A stretch of 64,000 nt of DNA from Goleter apudmare HA4340-LM2 (GTDB taxonomy: Bacteria > Cyanobacteriota > Cyanobacteriia > Cyanobacteriales > Nostocaceae), in assembly GCA_019359495.1 (NCBI GenBank), contig JAHHHF010000089.1, positions 1 to 64,000 of the forward strand, read 5' to 3'. This document shows, one piece after another, positions 32,983 through 41,958 of the stretch (positions are counted from its first letter, which is position 1; each line of letters begins with the position of its first letter). The notes beneath the pieces are model-generated. The model did no database searches, was not told where the DNA came from, and saw nothing but the letters and a program-made list of their open reading frames with translations. Made by a program: the position numbers and the translations under genes.

Positions 32983-34629
32983 CTAGGAATTCAATGGCTG
33001 TAATTGCTGTACAGAAGAGTCGAAATGACTGGTAGCATCAGCCAAGTGTTTCAGTAGTGTAGACTGTGGTAGCGGCCCTTGCAAGTGATTCCAAGGTAAT
33101 AGCTGCTCTGTTGACCAGTTAGTGTAGACATAGTAATCTAAATCGGGAATTTGTCCTTTGAGTTGTTTAAAAGCGCGTTTGTAGCTACCCAGAGATTCAC
33201 CAAAGTCGCGTGTCAGTTCTAGTAGTTGGGAAAGTCGGCGATCGCCCCTCGACAACAAAGCCTGTATAATTGACCAATTATAGCTTTCTGGGCGAAACTC
33301 TATGCCTTGGGGTTTTAGCTGCTTTTGTAGTATTTGCAACCTCTTTTCAGCTTGTCGGTTCACCCCAAACCATTGAAATGGTGTGTGCGCTTTGGGTACA
33401 AAGGTGCTACATCCTAGTGTTAACCGCAATCCAGGTACTGCTTTTTTTATACTACGCATCATTGCCACAGTCTGTTCTAAATCTTCTGGTTCCTCGCCAG
33501 GTATCCCCGCCATTCCGTAGAGTTTCAAACTAGACAAGCCACCAGCTTTAGCGTTTATGGCTGCTTGGATAATTTCATCATTATTGAGTTTTTTATTGAT
33601 GATTTGGCGGACTTTTTCTGAACCACTTTCTACAGCTATGGTAAGCGATCGCGTGTCTCGTTTCGCTAAAGTTTCTGCTAGCTGCACTGTGACGGTATTG
33701 GTGCGTACTGAGGCAATACTCAACCGCACATTATCATACTTTGGCTGACTAATATAATCTAATAGCGTTGCAAACTCTGGATGCTGAGTTACAGAAGCGC
33801 CCAACAACCCCAGACGTTTTGTAACTTGTAAACCCCTTTCAATCGCGGGAATTAATGAACCTTCCAAGCTAGCAGTTCTAAAAGGTAATGTGAGATAACT
33901 CGCCAAACAGAAACGACACATTTCTGGACAACTCCTCACTACTTCCACCATGTAGATATTTTCCCATGCCGCTTTTTCTGTGACTACCGTGGAAGTTGAA
34001 AGGGTATTTCCCCGGTAAGTTTGTTTTTGCACAATTGTGGGAATTTCTGCGTCAATTGGTTTAATTGACTTTAACGCGCCATCTTTTTCCTGATATTCCA
34101 CTTCATACAAACTCGGAACATAAATTCCTGGAATTTGTGCCAGTGTTTTAAGTTGAGTTTCTCGGTGAGCATTTCTAACTTCTTTATAAGTAGTAATGAA
34201 ATCTCCTAGTAGATTTTCCCCATCACCCAATAAAATCACATCAAAAAAATCGGCAAAAGGTTCAGGATTGGCTGTGAGAACAGGCCCGCCACCAAAAATG
34301 ATGGGATGATGATCACCACGAGCAGATGCTCTAATAGGAATATCTAAAGATTCCAGTAAATTTAAAATATTCACATAATCCAATTCCCATGAAATTGAGA
34401 AACCAACAATTTCCGGTTTTCTAGGCAATTGTTCGTGAATATCAGTAAATAAGCGACTTACCTGCACATCATCACGCATAGCCAAAGTTGCCCACACCAC
34501 CTGATAACCTAGGCTAGTAATACCCACGCTGTATTCATTAGGAAAGGCAAAAATTAGTGGGATAGCGTCGGTGTTAGGGGTGGTGGGGGTGAATAAAAGA
34601 TGTTCGGGGGCGAATGGAGATGATGTCAC
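32983..34629 (-). CDS. B12-binding-domain radical SAM protein
   Basis: A 548-residue protein with an N-terminal cobalamin-binding-like Rossmann region (about 20-150, with FGGGPVLTANPEP) and a radical SAM domain with the cluster motif C234-x3-C238-x2-C241. It resembles the TIGR03960-type YgiQ-like group found next to TIGR03936 proteins in many bacteria, with an unknown substrate. It leads an apparent operon with the CPXCG and SRPBCC genes. The upstream SemiSWEET gene is only 18 bp away on the same strand and may be part of the transcript. Confidence 0.87.
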   Translation of the reverse strand: MTSSPFAPEHLLFTPTTPNTDAIPLIFAFPNEYSVGITSLGYQVVWATLAMRDDVQVSRLFTDIHEQLPRKPEIVGFSISWELDYVNILNLLESLDIPIRASARGDHHPIIFGGGPVLTANPEPFADFFDVILLGDGENLLGDFITTYKEVRNAHRETQLKTLAQIPGIYVPSLYEVEYQEKDGALKSIKPIDAEIPTIVQKQTYRGNTLSTSTVVTEKAAWENIYMVEVVRSCPEMCRFCLASYLTLPFRTASLEGSLIPAIERGLQVTKRLGLLGASVTQHPEFATLLDYISQPKYDNVRLSIASVRTNTVTVQLAETLAKRDTRSLTIAVESGSEKVRQIINKKLNNDEIIQAAINAKAGGLSSLKLYGMAGIPGEEPEDLEQTVAMMRSIKKAVPGLRLTLGCSTFVPKAHTPFQWFGVNRQAEKRLQILQKQLKPQGIEFRPESYNWSIIQALLSRGDRRLSQLLELTRDFGESLGSYKRAFKQLKGQIPDLDYYVYTNWSTEQLLPWNHLQGPLPQSTLLKHLADATSHFDSSVQQLQPLNS

Positions 34630-34647
34630 AGTTTATTCAATACAGGT

Positions 34648-34902
34648 TTATCTATATTTAATTTTAAGCCATAGAATTATCAGGTTAAAAACGAATGTCA
34701 CACTATTAGCAAGAATCACTGGCAAAGATTTGAGGTAAATCCCGTAAATTAACCATAGAAATAAACCACTCATAAATGTAATCAGCATGGTGTAAGATAC
34801 ATCTTTGGCTGACTTGGTGCGCCATGTTTGCAACATTTGTGGCAAAAAAGCGATCGTTGTGAGGGTAGCAGCAGTTAATCCCAGAATTGTCAGAAAATCC
34901 AT
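34648..34902 (-). CDS. SemiSWEET-type sugar transporter
   Basis: An 84-residue three-helix membrane protein of the MtN3/PQ-loop family: FLPQMLQTWRTKSAKDVSY holds the PQ motif and the conserved loop, and TFVFNLIILWLKIKYR forms the third helix. SemiSWEETs act as dimers and carry sugars by facilitated diffusion. The ATG directly follows the stop of the Rpn-like relic. The usual pore Asn is present in ILANSV. Confidence 0.9.
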   Translation of the reverse strand: MDFLTILGLTAATLTTIAFLPQMLQTWRTKSAKDVSYTMLITFMSGLFLWLIYGIYLKSLPVILANSVTFVFNLIILWLKIKYR

Positions 34903-35190
34903 TTAATGAAACCTATCAATTAATTCTTCACGGGATAATTGCAGTAGTAAAGGTGTAAACTCTTCTGGTGATAGTGCTAATAATGGTTCAATAATTGCTT
35001 GTAATTGATTATCTATTTCTCCAAAGCGGACTTTGAGTAAATTTTCTACTACCGAGCGTTCTCGTGTTTGAATTCCTCGTTGTTCTGCTTTTTGTATCGC
35101 CTGTTCTCGGTCTTGTTGATAAAGTGGTGCTAATCGCATAAGTAATTCCCTGTCTTCTTCGTCTTGATTTTGAGTGATTTGTAAAACCCA
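34903..35190 (-). pseudogene. C-terminal relic of a Rpn/DUF4351 family nuclease-like gene
   Basis: The reading frame from about 35190 contains an ISWVLQITQ-type segment, then EEDRELLMRLAPLYQQDREQ and a DUF4351 tail ending LSREELIDRF. These proteins are normally about 280-320 residues with an N-terminal PD-(D/E)xK nuclease domain, which is missing here. The open frame from the ATG at 35139 gives 78 residues. The 5' side is replaced by the DUF29 gene. It might still be expressed as a small helical protein. Confidence 0.7.
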
Positions 35191-35192
35191 GC

Positions 35193-35630
35193 TTATGAGA
35201 AGTTTGGATCAATTATTTGTTCAATTGTAAAAGGACATTCAGTAGGAAAAGTTTCGATAGATTTTTGCGTTTCTTTAGCAGCGTCTCGACAGGCACGGCG
35301 GTAATATTTTTGTATCCACGCTGGGTCTTGAATAAAACGTTGCAAACTAGGAGTATCTTCCAAACAATCTTGAATTTTATCTCGACAGTTGGAGATGCTA
35401 TGATCCCAGCTTTTAGTTCTGCGTTCAGGTTGATACTGGCATTTAAGCAAGTGCATTAATAGCACTTGCAAATAACTGCCAAGTTCTTTCTGTTCGCTAC
35501 GACCCAAAGCCTCCAGTTCCTCTACCAAGTTGGCAACATCTAACTCAGCCCAATACCCTTTCTTTAAATACTCGGCTTGTTGTTGTGTCCACAATAAAAA
35601 GTCTTTTTTGTAGCTCGTTGCTTCACTCAT
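35193..35630 (-). CDS. DUF29 family protein
   Basis: A 145-residue protein from ATG 35630 (one codon after a TTG). The family pattern is clear: KKDFLLWTQQQAEYLKKGYW, LDVANLVEELEALGRSEQK, LLMHLLKCQYQPERRTKSW and a terminal TFPTECPFTIEQIIDPNF. DUF29 proteins are widespread in cyanobacteria, often in many copies near nuclease-like or toxin-antitoxin-like genes; function is unknown. A relic of a Rpn nuclease gene lies immediately downstream. Confidence 0.92.
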   Translation of the reverse strand: MSEATSYKKDFLLWTQQQAEYLKKGYWAELDVANLVEELEALGRSEQKELGSYLQVLLMHLLKCQYQPERRTKSWDHSISNCRDKIQDCLEDTPSLQRFIQDPAWIQKYYRRACRDAAKETQKSIETFPTECPFTIEQIIDPNFS

Positions 35631-35716
35631 CAACGATCGCCCTTATTTGCTCAATACCACGCTGTACTAGATATCTTACATTGTCAAGCAATGGTCTAGC
35701 GATCGCCAAAAATTAC

Positions 35717-36805
35717 TCAAAGCACCTGACATTGCCCATGATTGCGTAACAAATGGTCACATAGCACCAACGCCACCATTGCTTCCACCATTGGGACTGC
35801 ACGGGGTAACACACAAGGATCATGTCTTCCTTTGGCTGCTAATACTGTTTCTTCACCCGCATTAGTCACAGTTTTTTGCTCTTTTCTAATCGTCGCCGTT
35901 GGCTTAAACGCAACGCGCAAAATGATATTTTCCCCATTAGAAATTCCGCCTTGAATCCCTCCAGAACGGTTGGTGACGGTGCGAATTTCACCTTGTTCAT
36001 CAATATAAAATTCGTCGTTGTGTTCAATTCCTGTGAGTAGTGTCCCCCCAAAACCAGAACCGATTTCAAAGCCTTTGCTAGCGGGGAGAGACATCACAGC
36101 TTTCGCAATATCTGCTTCTAATTTATCGAATACTGGTTCACCCAAACCTTTAGGCACATTCCTCGCTACACATTCCACCACACCACCGATAGAGTCACCT
36201 TTTCTACCAGTTTGCTCAATTAATTCAATCATGCGATCGCCTATTTCAGCATCGGGACAGCGCACGATGTTGCTTTCTACTTGTTCTAAGGTGACGGTGT
36301 TGGGGTCAACGACACCTTCCAAGTCCTTGATGCGCTTGACGTAGCCGATGATTTCCACATTCGCTACTTGACGGAGAATTTTTTTAGCGATCGCACCTGC
36401 GGCTACTCTGCCAATTGTCTCACGGGCTGACGACCTACCGCCACCTTGCCAATTGCGAATGCCATATTTAGCATCATAAGTAGCATCGGCGTGGGAAGGG
36501 CGATATTTCTGCGCCATCTCGTCGTAGTCTTGGGGACGAGTGTCTTTGTTCCGTACTAAGATTGCTATGGGTGTTCCCAGTGTTTTGCCCTCAAACACCC
36601 CAGATAATATCTCACAGCTATCTGCTTCCTTGCGAGGCGTCGTAATCTTACTTTGTCCCGGACGCCGCCTATCTAACTCAAACTGTATTTCCTCTGTAGA
36701 AATTTCTAGTCGCGGAGGACAACCGTCAATCACAACTCCCACACCACCGCCGTGGGACTCGCCAAAAGTAGTAACGCGAAACAGATTGCCAAAAGTGTTG
36801 CCCAT
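35717..36805 (-). CDS. aroC: chorismate synthase
   Basis: A 362-residue FMN-dependent enzyme that eliminates phosphate from 5-enolpyruvylshikimate 3-phosphate to give chorismate, the last step of the shikimate pathway. Signatures: [17 protein letters not shown] (about 16-32), [49 protein letters not shown] and [14 protein letters not shown]. It is complete and typical in length. The upstream 430 bp contain a MITE-like element and no gene. Confidence 0.97.
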   Translation of the reverse strand: MGNTFGNLFRVTTFGESHGGGVGVVIDGCPPRLEISTEEIQFELDRRRPGQSKITTPRKEADSCEILSGVFEGKTLGTPIAILVRNKDTRPQDYDEMAQKYRPSHADATYDAKYGIRNWQGGGRSSARETIGRVAAGAIAKKILRQVANVEIIGYVKRIKDLEGVVDPNTVTLEQVESNIVRCPDAEIGDRMIELIEQTGRKGDSIGGVVECVARNVPKGLGEPVFDKLEADIAKAVMSLPASKGFEIGSGFGGTLLTGIEHNDEFYIDEQGEIRTVTNRSGGIQGGISNGENIILRVAFKPTATIRKEQKTVTNAGEETVLAAKGRHDPCVLPRAVPMVEAMVALVLCDHLLRNHGQCQVL

Positions 36806-36896
36806 GATGTTGAGGAGATACAGTCTGGAATATGTATTTTACTTCAAATCGGATTGCTACATAGCGTTTCTTAATCTACTGAGGTACATAATTATT

Positions 36897-37078
36897 AGGA
36901 CTTACGCAAGCATCATATTTTTTTTCGTGTAGGTTGTCCAGAGTCAAAAGTCCAAAGTCCAAAACCTTGATTTTTGACCCTTGAGTACAGACGCGTAGAC
37001 GCTCGTAGAGCGGCTTCTCGTCAGAGTATAATTGCGTCTCTTCTCCCAGAAAATATGTGTGCCAGTTGCGTAAGTCTT
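36897..37078. mobile_element. 182-bp MITE-like element with 13-bp terminal inverted repeats
   Basis: AGGACTTACGCAA at 36897-36909 and TTGCGTAAGTCTT at 37066-37078 are inverted repeats with one mismatch. Inside are an AAAGTCC heptamer run (36951-36975) and palindromic arms (GCGTAGACGCTCGTAGAGCG). There is no ORF. The element lies in the upstream region shared by aroC and the gene at 37242; 36806-37241 has no gene. Confidence 0.7.
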
Positions 37079-37241
37079 GATGATGATAAAAGCGGATTAT
37101 TTATTAGTAAAAAAATTCAAGTTTCAAAAATTGTATTAATGTGATTACATTTCTATTTCTACAATTATTCATAAGTTGAGATTAGGTGGTAATATTATTT
37201 GCATCGCTTTGTTTTTGAGCGCTAAAAAAATCTAACATCTA

Positions 37242-37676
37242 ATGAGTAAGCCAATTATTTGGGTACATGGAGACTGTCTGAGTCCCCACAACCCCGCACT
37301 CCAAGAATACCCCGATGCTCCAGCTATTTGGGTTTGGGACGATGCTTTAATAGAAGAATGGCAGATCAGTTTCAAACGCCTCACTTTTATTTATGAATGC
37401 TTGCTAGAATTACCTATCGAAATTCGTCGTGGGAATGTAGCCCAAGAAATTTTAGCCTTTGCTCAAGAACATCATGCCGACTTAGTGGTAACAGTAGACA
37501 GTCCCAGCCCCCGATTTGATGATATCTGCAATCAAATTGAGCATTCCTTAGCAATAGAAGTGTTGGCAGTAGAACCATTTTTTGACTACGACGGACACAT
37601 TGACCTCAAACGATTTTCTCGCTATTGGAAAGTAGCCCAGAAGTACGTTATGGAATCAGGGAATGAGGAGAAATAA
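37242..37676 (+). CDS. photolyase-like Rossmann-fold protein of unknown function
   Basis: A 144-residue protein resembling the N-terminal alpha/beta (antenna) half of DNA photolyase/cryptochrome: PIIWVHGDCLSPHNPAL, then APAIWVWDDALIEEWQISFK, followed by FIYECLLEL and ILAFAQEHHADLVVT. The FAD-binding half is absent. Short proteins of this kind are common beside tldD in cyanobacteria. It precedes tldD by 97 bp on the same strand. Nucleotide or chromophore binding is possible but unproven. Confidence 0.75.
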   Translation: MSKPIIWVHGDCLSPHNPALQEYPDAPAIWVWDDALIEEWQISFKRLTFIYECLLELPIEIRRGNVAQEILAFAQEHHADLVVTVDSPSPRFDDICNQIEHSLAIEVLAVEPFFDYDGHIDLKRFSRYWKVAQKYVMESGNEEK

Positions 37677-37773
37677 CTCATGAACCTTGACAAATGACAA
37701 ATGACCACTAAGTAGCAAAAATTGACCAAATAATAGCAAAATAAATGGAGTTCGCCATTGAGAATGCTGAGAG

Positions 37774-39168
37774 ATGCCGACTACATTTGCTGACGTCCAA
37801 AATTTACTTTCTGACCTCATTGCCCGTTACTCATCTCAAGTAGATTATCTGATGATTCGCCTGGAAGAAGCAGAAGGAACTGATATCTTGTTACGTGGCG
37901 ACAAGGTAGAAACTTTAAGCGAGGGTATCTCAATTGGTGGACATATTCGCGCTTGTTATAGAGGCGGGTGGGGGTTGAGTTGCTTTAACCAGCTGGCTAG
38001 TATTAAAGAGCGCATAGAAGAAGCGATCGCCGCAGCGCGAATTGTGGGTGATGAAGAGACTTTACTAGCTCCCATTGACCCAGTGCAAGCCGTCTGTAAG
38101 CTACCACTGACAGGTACTGACCCCCGTCAAGTTTCCTTGAGTCAAAAAAAAGAATTGTGCGATCGCTATTCACATTTACTCAAAAGCGTAGACCCCCGCA
38201 TTACCACTACTTCGGTGCGCTACGGCGACAGTTCCCAACGAGTGATCATCGTCACCTCAGAAGGCACTTTAATTGAGCAATCTTGGGTAGATATGGAAAT
38301 GCGCTTTGCCGCTACGGCTAGAAATGGTGACACTGTGCAAACTGGTAGAGAAACCACAGGTTCCCGCAAAGCCTATGAAGATTTAACTGCTTTGGATGCA
38401 CAAGTTAAAAGCGCCGCTCAAAGAGCCGTTGCAGCTTTAGCTTTACCAACTGTCAAAGGCAATACTTACACTGTAGTCATTGACCCAGTACTCACTGGTT
38501 TATTTGTCCATGAAGCTTTTGGACATCTTTCGGAAGCTGATATGGCTTACGAAAACCCAGATTTATTGGAAGTTATGACTATTGGTCGTCGTTTTGGCCC
38601 TGAAGCACTGCAAATTTTTGATGGTGCGGCTCCTGAAGGGCATCGCGGTAGCTATTTTTACGATGACGAAGGTACACCCGCTACCACTACCCAACTGATT
38701 CAAGATGGGGTTTTAGTCGGGCGTTTACATTCCCGTGAAACTGCTGGGAAGTTAGCAGAAACACCCACAGGTAATGCCAGATGTCTTAATTATCACTTTA
38801 CGCCAATTGTACGGATGACCAACACCTGGATTGAACGAGGAACAACCCCTGTTACAGACTTGTTCACCGATATCAAAGAAGGAGTATATGCCCGTAACTG
38901 GTTGGGTGGCATGACAAATGGGGAAATGTTCACCTTTAGTGCTGGCGAAGCCTGGATGATTAGAAACGGCAAAATCGCTGAACCCGTGCGCGATGTCACA
39001 CTTTCTGGCAATGTTTTTCAGACCTTAGCAGATATTGAGGCAATTGGTGAAGATTTTTACTGGGATGAATCTGGTGGTTGTGGTAAGGGTGGACAAAACG
39101 GTTTACCTGTAGGCTGTGGTGGCCCTAGCCTACGCATTCGAGATGTAGTAGTTGGAGGAGAAATTTAA
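37774..39168 (+). CDS. tldD: TldD/PmbA family metalloprotease
   Basis: A 464-residue TldD-like protein. The active-site motif HEAFGH (residues 246-251) is the expected HExxxH, with further conserved regions at RKAYEDL, GAAPEGHRGSYFYDDEGTPA and ARNWLGGMTNGEMFTF. In E. coli TldD works with PmbA (TldE) to trim modified peptides and antitoxins such as CcdA. No pmbA gene follows here; cyanobacterial genomes usually carry it elsewhere. It probably forms an operon with the preceding photolyase-like gene. The 340 bp after it (39169-39510) show no gene. Confidence 0.93.
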   Translation: MPTTFADVQNLLSDLIARYSSQVDYLMIRLEEAEGTDILLRGDKVETLSEGISIGGHIRACYRGGWGLSCFNQLASIKERIEEAIAAARIVGDEETLLAPIDPVQAVCKLPLTGTDPRQVSLSQKKELCDRYSHLLKSVDPRITTTSVRYGDSSQRVIIVTSEGTLIEQSWVDMEMRFAATARNGDTVQTGRETTGSRKAYEDLTALDAQVKSAAQRAVAALALPTVKGNTYTVVIDPVLTGLFVHEAFGHLSEADMAYENPDLLEVMTIGRRFGPEALQIFDGAAPEGHRGSYFYDDEGTPATTTQLIQDGVLVGRLHSRETAGKLAETPTGNARCLNYHFTPIVRMTNTWIERGTTPVTDLFTDIKEGVYARNWLGGMTNGEMFTFSAGEAWMIRNGKIAEPVRDVTLSGNVFQTLADIEAIGEDFYWDESGGCGKGGQNGLPVGCGGPSLRIRDVVVGGEI

Positions 39169-39424
39169 AAAGTTGAGCCACTTCCTACAACGGAGGGAAC
39201 CCTCCACAATTCTGATGCCTGAGGTAATACCAATTCACTAAAATCAAGCAACAGGTACAAACCCTGAAATCCAGCTATCATCTGATTTTCTGAATTTTCA
39301 ATTGGCATCAGATTTCTCTCCACGTTTAATCCTACCTTTTGATAGAGTTCAAGGTTGAAATTATTCAGTTGGATAGAAAGTGTTATGTCTTGTTAACTAA
39401 TTTCTTCGACTAAAACAGATTTTC

Positions 39425-39449
39425 CCTGATAAATATTTTGAGAATCAGG
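39425..39449 (+). promoter_or_regulatory. small stem-loop in the leader of the DUF4383 gene
   Basis: CCTGAT (39425-39430) pairs with ATCAGG (39444-39449), with further A/T pairs outside. It lies about 60 bp before the ATG. Function is unknown. Confidence 0.3.
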
Positions 39450-39510
39450 AAATTTTAGTTAGCATTTACTATTTTCTACTAATTGAAGTATATCAGGAGT
39501 CAGAAAGAAT

Positions 39511-39993
39511 ATGGAAAACATCCAGACCGCAAAAATGGTAGAACGTTACTGTGCTTTGACCATTGGGATTCTCTTTTTAATATTAGGTTTGGCAGGATTT
39601 ACACCTGCTTTGGTATCTTTACCAGGAACAAATGAATCTTTCATTCCTTTAGATGCATCTCCTAATGCCTACGCTGCCGGGTTTGGTTATATATTCGGGT
39701 TATTTCCTACCAATTTTTTGCATAATTTGGTAAGGTGTGCTGTCGGACTATTAGGAATTACCTCTTATAGCAGCGCTAGCAGTGCGCGTTTATTTAATCG
39801 CATCTTTGCAGTTGCTTATGCTGTATTGGCAATTATGGGGTTGTTGCCTTTTGCTAAAACATTTTTTGGCTTGATGCCACTCTTTGGTAATAATGTTTTG
39901 GTCAATGCCCTATCAGCGATCGCTGCTGTTTACTATGGCATTGTCATTCCACCGAAAGTAATGGGTGCTAACATATCACAAAATCTTTCATAA
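39511..39993 (+). CDS. DUF4383 membrane protein
   Basis: A 160-residue integral membrane protein with four predicted helices (about 15-35, 55-80, 88-112, 122-145). The pattern ERYCALTIGILFLILGLAGF, then NFLHNLVRCAVGLLGI and SARLFNRIFAVAYAVLAIMG is typical of DUF4383. A ribosome site (CAGGAGTCAGAAAGA) precedes the ATG. A PsaJ-like gene follows 58 bp downstream on the same strand and could be co-transcribed. Function is unknown. Confidence 0.88.
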   Translation: MENIQTAKMVERYCALTIGILFLILGLAGFTPALVSLPGTNESFIPLDASPNAYAAGFGYIFGLFPTNFLHNLVRCAVGLLGITSYSSASSARLFNRIFAVAYAVLAIMGLLPFAKTFFGLMPLFGNNVLVNALSAIAAVYYGIVIPPKVMGANISQNLS

Positions 39994-40051
39994 TACGAAA
40001 AATGTAACAACGAATAAATTGTTGTGACTTGGATTATGTCGGGAGTATTGT

Positions 40052-40201
40052 ATGCGGACACAAAACAAAGAAAAAGCATTTTTCCTGAGATATCTTTCCC
40101 TAGCACCAGTTATAGCTATTCTTTCAATATCAGTTGCCTTGTCTACCTGGATAATTTTTAATTACTTTTTCCCCGATCTTCTCTTCCATCCTATGCCATA
40201 G
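40052..40201 (+). CDS. psaJ: PsaJ-like photosystem I small subunit (paralogue)
   Basis: A 49-residue protein with a single membrane helix and the PsaJ hallmarks: FLRYLSLAPVIA near the N-terminus (PsaJ: F-S-T-A-P-V) and FNYFFPDLLFHPMP at the C-terminus (PsaJ: F-N-R-F-F-P-D-L-L-F-H-P-L-P). The Shine-Dalgarno GGGAG lies 9 nt before the ATG. In ordinary PsaJ the helix end reads IEFNRF, where the Glu binds a chlorophyll; here this reads IIFNYF, so Glu and Arg are replaced by Ile and Tyr. Canonical psaJ follows psaF; here there is no psaF and the neighbour is DUF4383. It may be a conditional or cell-type-specific PSI subunit. Confidence 0.8.
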   Translation: MRTQNKEKAFFLRYLSLAPVIAILSISVALSTWIIFNYFFPDLLFHPMP

Positions 40202-40242
40202 CTAAAATTGCCCAACAACTTTAATTCGCTAGGCACTAAGCT

Positions 40243-40330
40243 TGTCGTACTCCTGCGGAGAAGCAAGCTACGCGGAGGGTCTCGTCGGCGCAGTCTCTCG
40301 TAGAGAAGAGAACTGTTCCCTCCGCACGCC
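40243..40330. repeat. palindromic repeat cluster after the psaJ-like gene
   Basis: GTCGTACTCCTGCGGAGAAG, CAAGCTACGCGG and TCTCTCGTAGAGAAGAGA form nested palindromes. The first part is the inverse of the repeats at 25352 and 44560. It separates the psaJ-like gene from the convergent pentapeptide gene. Confidence 0.65.
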
Positions 40331-40385
40331 ATAAATTTCAGAAATCAAATCGGATTGCTATAGATAATTGATTTTGCAAGACTAC

Positions 40386-40895
40386 TTACGGGCAAAACAA
40401 GGTATCGCGGGTGTCTCTACCAGTGGTGGGATTAGTGCCTTTAGCCACCTTGCACAATTTTTTTTGCTCATCCTGACGTAGCAGCACGTCAGTAAAATCT
40501 GCCCCATCCACAATCGCACCATCAAACTTAGCACTAGCAGCAAATGCACCTTCTAATAAAGCATTGGTCAAATTTGCTTTGATGAAGCGAGCCGAGTCTA
40601 AAGTAGCGTTTGTGAGATTCGCTCCTTCTAAATTTGCTGACTCCAAATTGGCAGCAAAAAAACTCACACCACTCAAGTTAGCATTGCTGAAGTTACTCTG
40701 GCGGAGATTGGCTTTGGTAAAGCTGGAGTCTGTTAAATCACGTCCTGAAAAATCAGCTTCAATTAAAATTTCTTTATTGTATTCGAGTGCCAAAGCTGTA
40801 GTTGTACCGCCCATAATTGCTGTGATGGCGACCACCACCCAAAGCAATACACTGAGTATTGTTACCCAAATCTTATGGCTTAATCTAAAATTCAT
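40386..40895 (-). CDS. pentapeptide-repeat protein with N-terminal export signal
   Basis: A 168-residue protein from ATG 40895. The N-terminal hydrophobic segment (about 8-35, ending TTALALEYN) looks like a signal peptide or anchor, and about 13 pentapeptide repeats of the A(D/N)Lxx type follow (residues about 45-140), ending in a Cys-containing tail (LCKVAKGTN ... LFCP). The right-handed beta-helix is probably in the thylakoid lumen or periplasm. It is divergent from yraN, with starts about 17 bp apart. Function is unknown. Confidence 0.88.
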   Translation of the reverse strand: MNFRLSHKIWVTILSVLLWVVVAITAIMGGTTTALALEYNKEILIEADFSGRDLTDSSFTKANLRQSNFSNANLSGVSFFAANLESANLEGANLTNATLDSARFIKANLTNALLEGAFAASAKFDGAIVDGADFTDVLLRQDEQKKLCKVAKGTNPTTGRDTRDTLFCP

Positions 40896-40912
40896 ATGAT
40901 TATTTCTAGCCA

Positions 40913-41416
40913 ATGACGAACTCTCCTCCATCCCATTATCCCGATATTGGTCAATTAGGTGAAGACCTAGTAGCACAATGGCTACAATCTTCTGGCTGGT
41001 TAATTCTGCATCGGCGCTTTTCTTGCCGTTGGGGAGAAATAGATATTATTGCCCAATATCAGGGCACTCAAGGCAAGCACGCAGTTAATTGTGTCCCTAC
41101 TCAAAAATCGACCTTGGCATTTGTGGAGGTGAAAACCCGCAGTGCAGGCAATTGGGATGCAGGAGGGAGAAGTGCCATAACTCCCAAAAAGCAAGCTAAA
41201 ATTTGGCGCACGGCAGGGATGTTTTTCGCCAATTACCCTGAACAGGCAGATTATCCATGCCGATTTGACGTTGCTATTGTTTATTGTCAGAAAATCACAC
41301 AACAGTTCTCTGGGGAAATATTTACCCAGGAACTCCTAGCTAGTTCATCTGTAGGTGGTTATCAACTCCAACTACAAGAATACATCCCAGCAGCTTTTGA
41401 CTCGGTAATTGATTAA
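40913..41416 (+). CDS. YraN family (UPF0102) predicted endonuclease
   Basis: A 167-residue protein with the PD-(D/E)xK-like fold of UPF0102: GQLGEDLVAQWLQSSGWLIL, CRWGEIDIIA, LAFVEVKTRS and FDVAIVY. A roughly 15-residue insert lies between the first acidic motif and FVEVK. Proposed roles are in recombination or DNA repair, largely by fold. It is divergent from the pentapeptide gene and convergent with the gene at 41502. Confidence 0.93.
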   Translation: MTNSPPSHYPDIGQLGEDLVAQWLQSSGWLILHRRFSCRWGEIDIIAQYQGTQGKHAVNCVPTQKSTLAFVEVKTRSAGNWDAGGRSAITPKKQAKIWRTAGMFFANYPEQADYPCRFDVAIVYCQKITQQFSGEIFTQELLASSSVGGYQLQLQEYIPAAFDSVID

Positions 41417-41424
41417 GCATAATC

Positions 41425-41460
41425 GGTCACAAGTAATGGATGAAATAATTACTCATGACC
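41425..41460. terminator. hairpin between convergent genes
   Basis: GGTCA (41425-41429) pairs with TGACC (41456-41460), and AGTAAT (41432-41437) with ATTACT (41448-41453). It lies between yraN and the convergent gene at 41502. No T-run follows directly. Confidence 0.4.
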
Positions 41461-41501
41461 AACTACCGATAATTTTGTAGCAGCATTTGCAGGCAGCCTG
41501 A

Positions 41502-41891
41502 TTAAGCCAGAGTTTCTGGACAATAGCCCAAACCCCTGACAAACTGTTGGCGGAATGCTTCAATTTCTTCTTTCTCTGGGCTACCATGAGAAACGATCGC
41601 TACTTGGTAGCGACGCATGACGTCCACAGGGCATTGTCCCGCTTCCAAACTCCACAGTGCCATTTGCACCCGCATTGGCGGCTCATGGCTAATTCCTAAC
41701 TCATTGAGAAAAGCCCGAAAGTCGCCATCAACTTGGGGTGAGACTTGTCCTTTGAGTTTGACCCTAACCACCCACCCATCTATCTGATGAATGACGGTAA
41801 CGAACGAAACGGGCATCTGGGGTCTGGCGTGCAGGTGTTGAACGACCCTCAGAGTTAAACTGGCATTTGCCAGGTAATACAGGTATTCCAT
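41502..41891 (-). CDS. conserved cyanobacterial protein of unknown function
   Basis: A 129-residue protein I do not recognise by domain. It has an alternating strand pattern (PVSFVTVIHQIDGWVVRVKL) and an acidic helical end (SPEKEEIEAFRQQFVRGLGY). There is no signal peptide, membrane helix or catalytic motif. It is convergent with yraN; the next gene upstream (queA) is divergent and 240 bp away. Confidence 0.75.
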   Translation of the reverse strand: MEYLYYLANASLTLRVVQHLHARPQMPVSFVTVIHQIDGWVVRVKLKGQVSPQVDGDFRAFLNELGISHEPPMRVQMALWSLEAGQCPVDVMRRYQVAIVSHGSPEKEEIEAFRQQFVRGLGYCPETLA

Positions 41892-41958
41892 GTTTGGTGT
41901 TTGGGATCAAAGCCAATCCTACATCTCTATATTCGTCAATAAATAGTGATTCCCGGTA

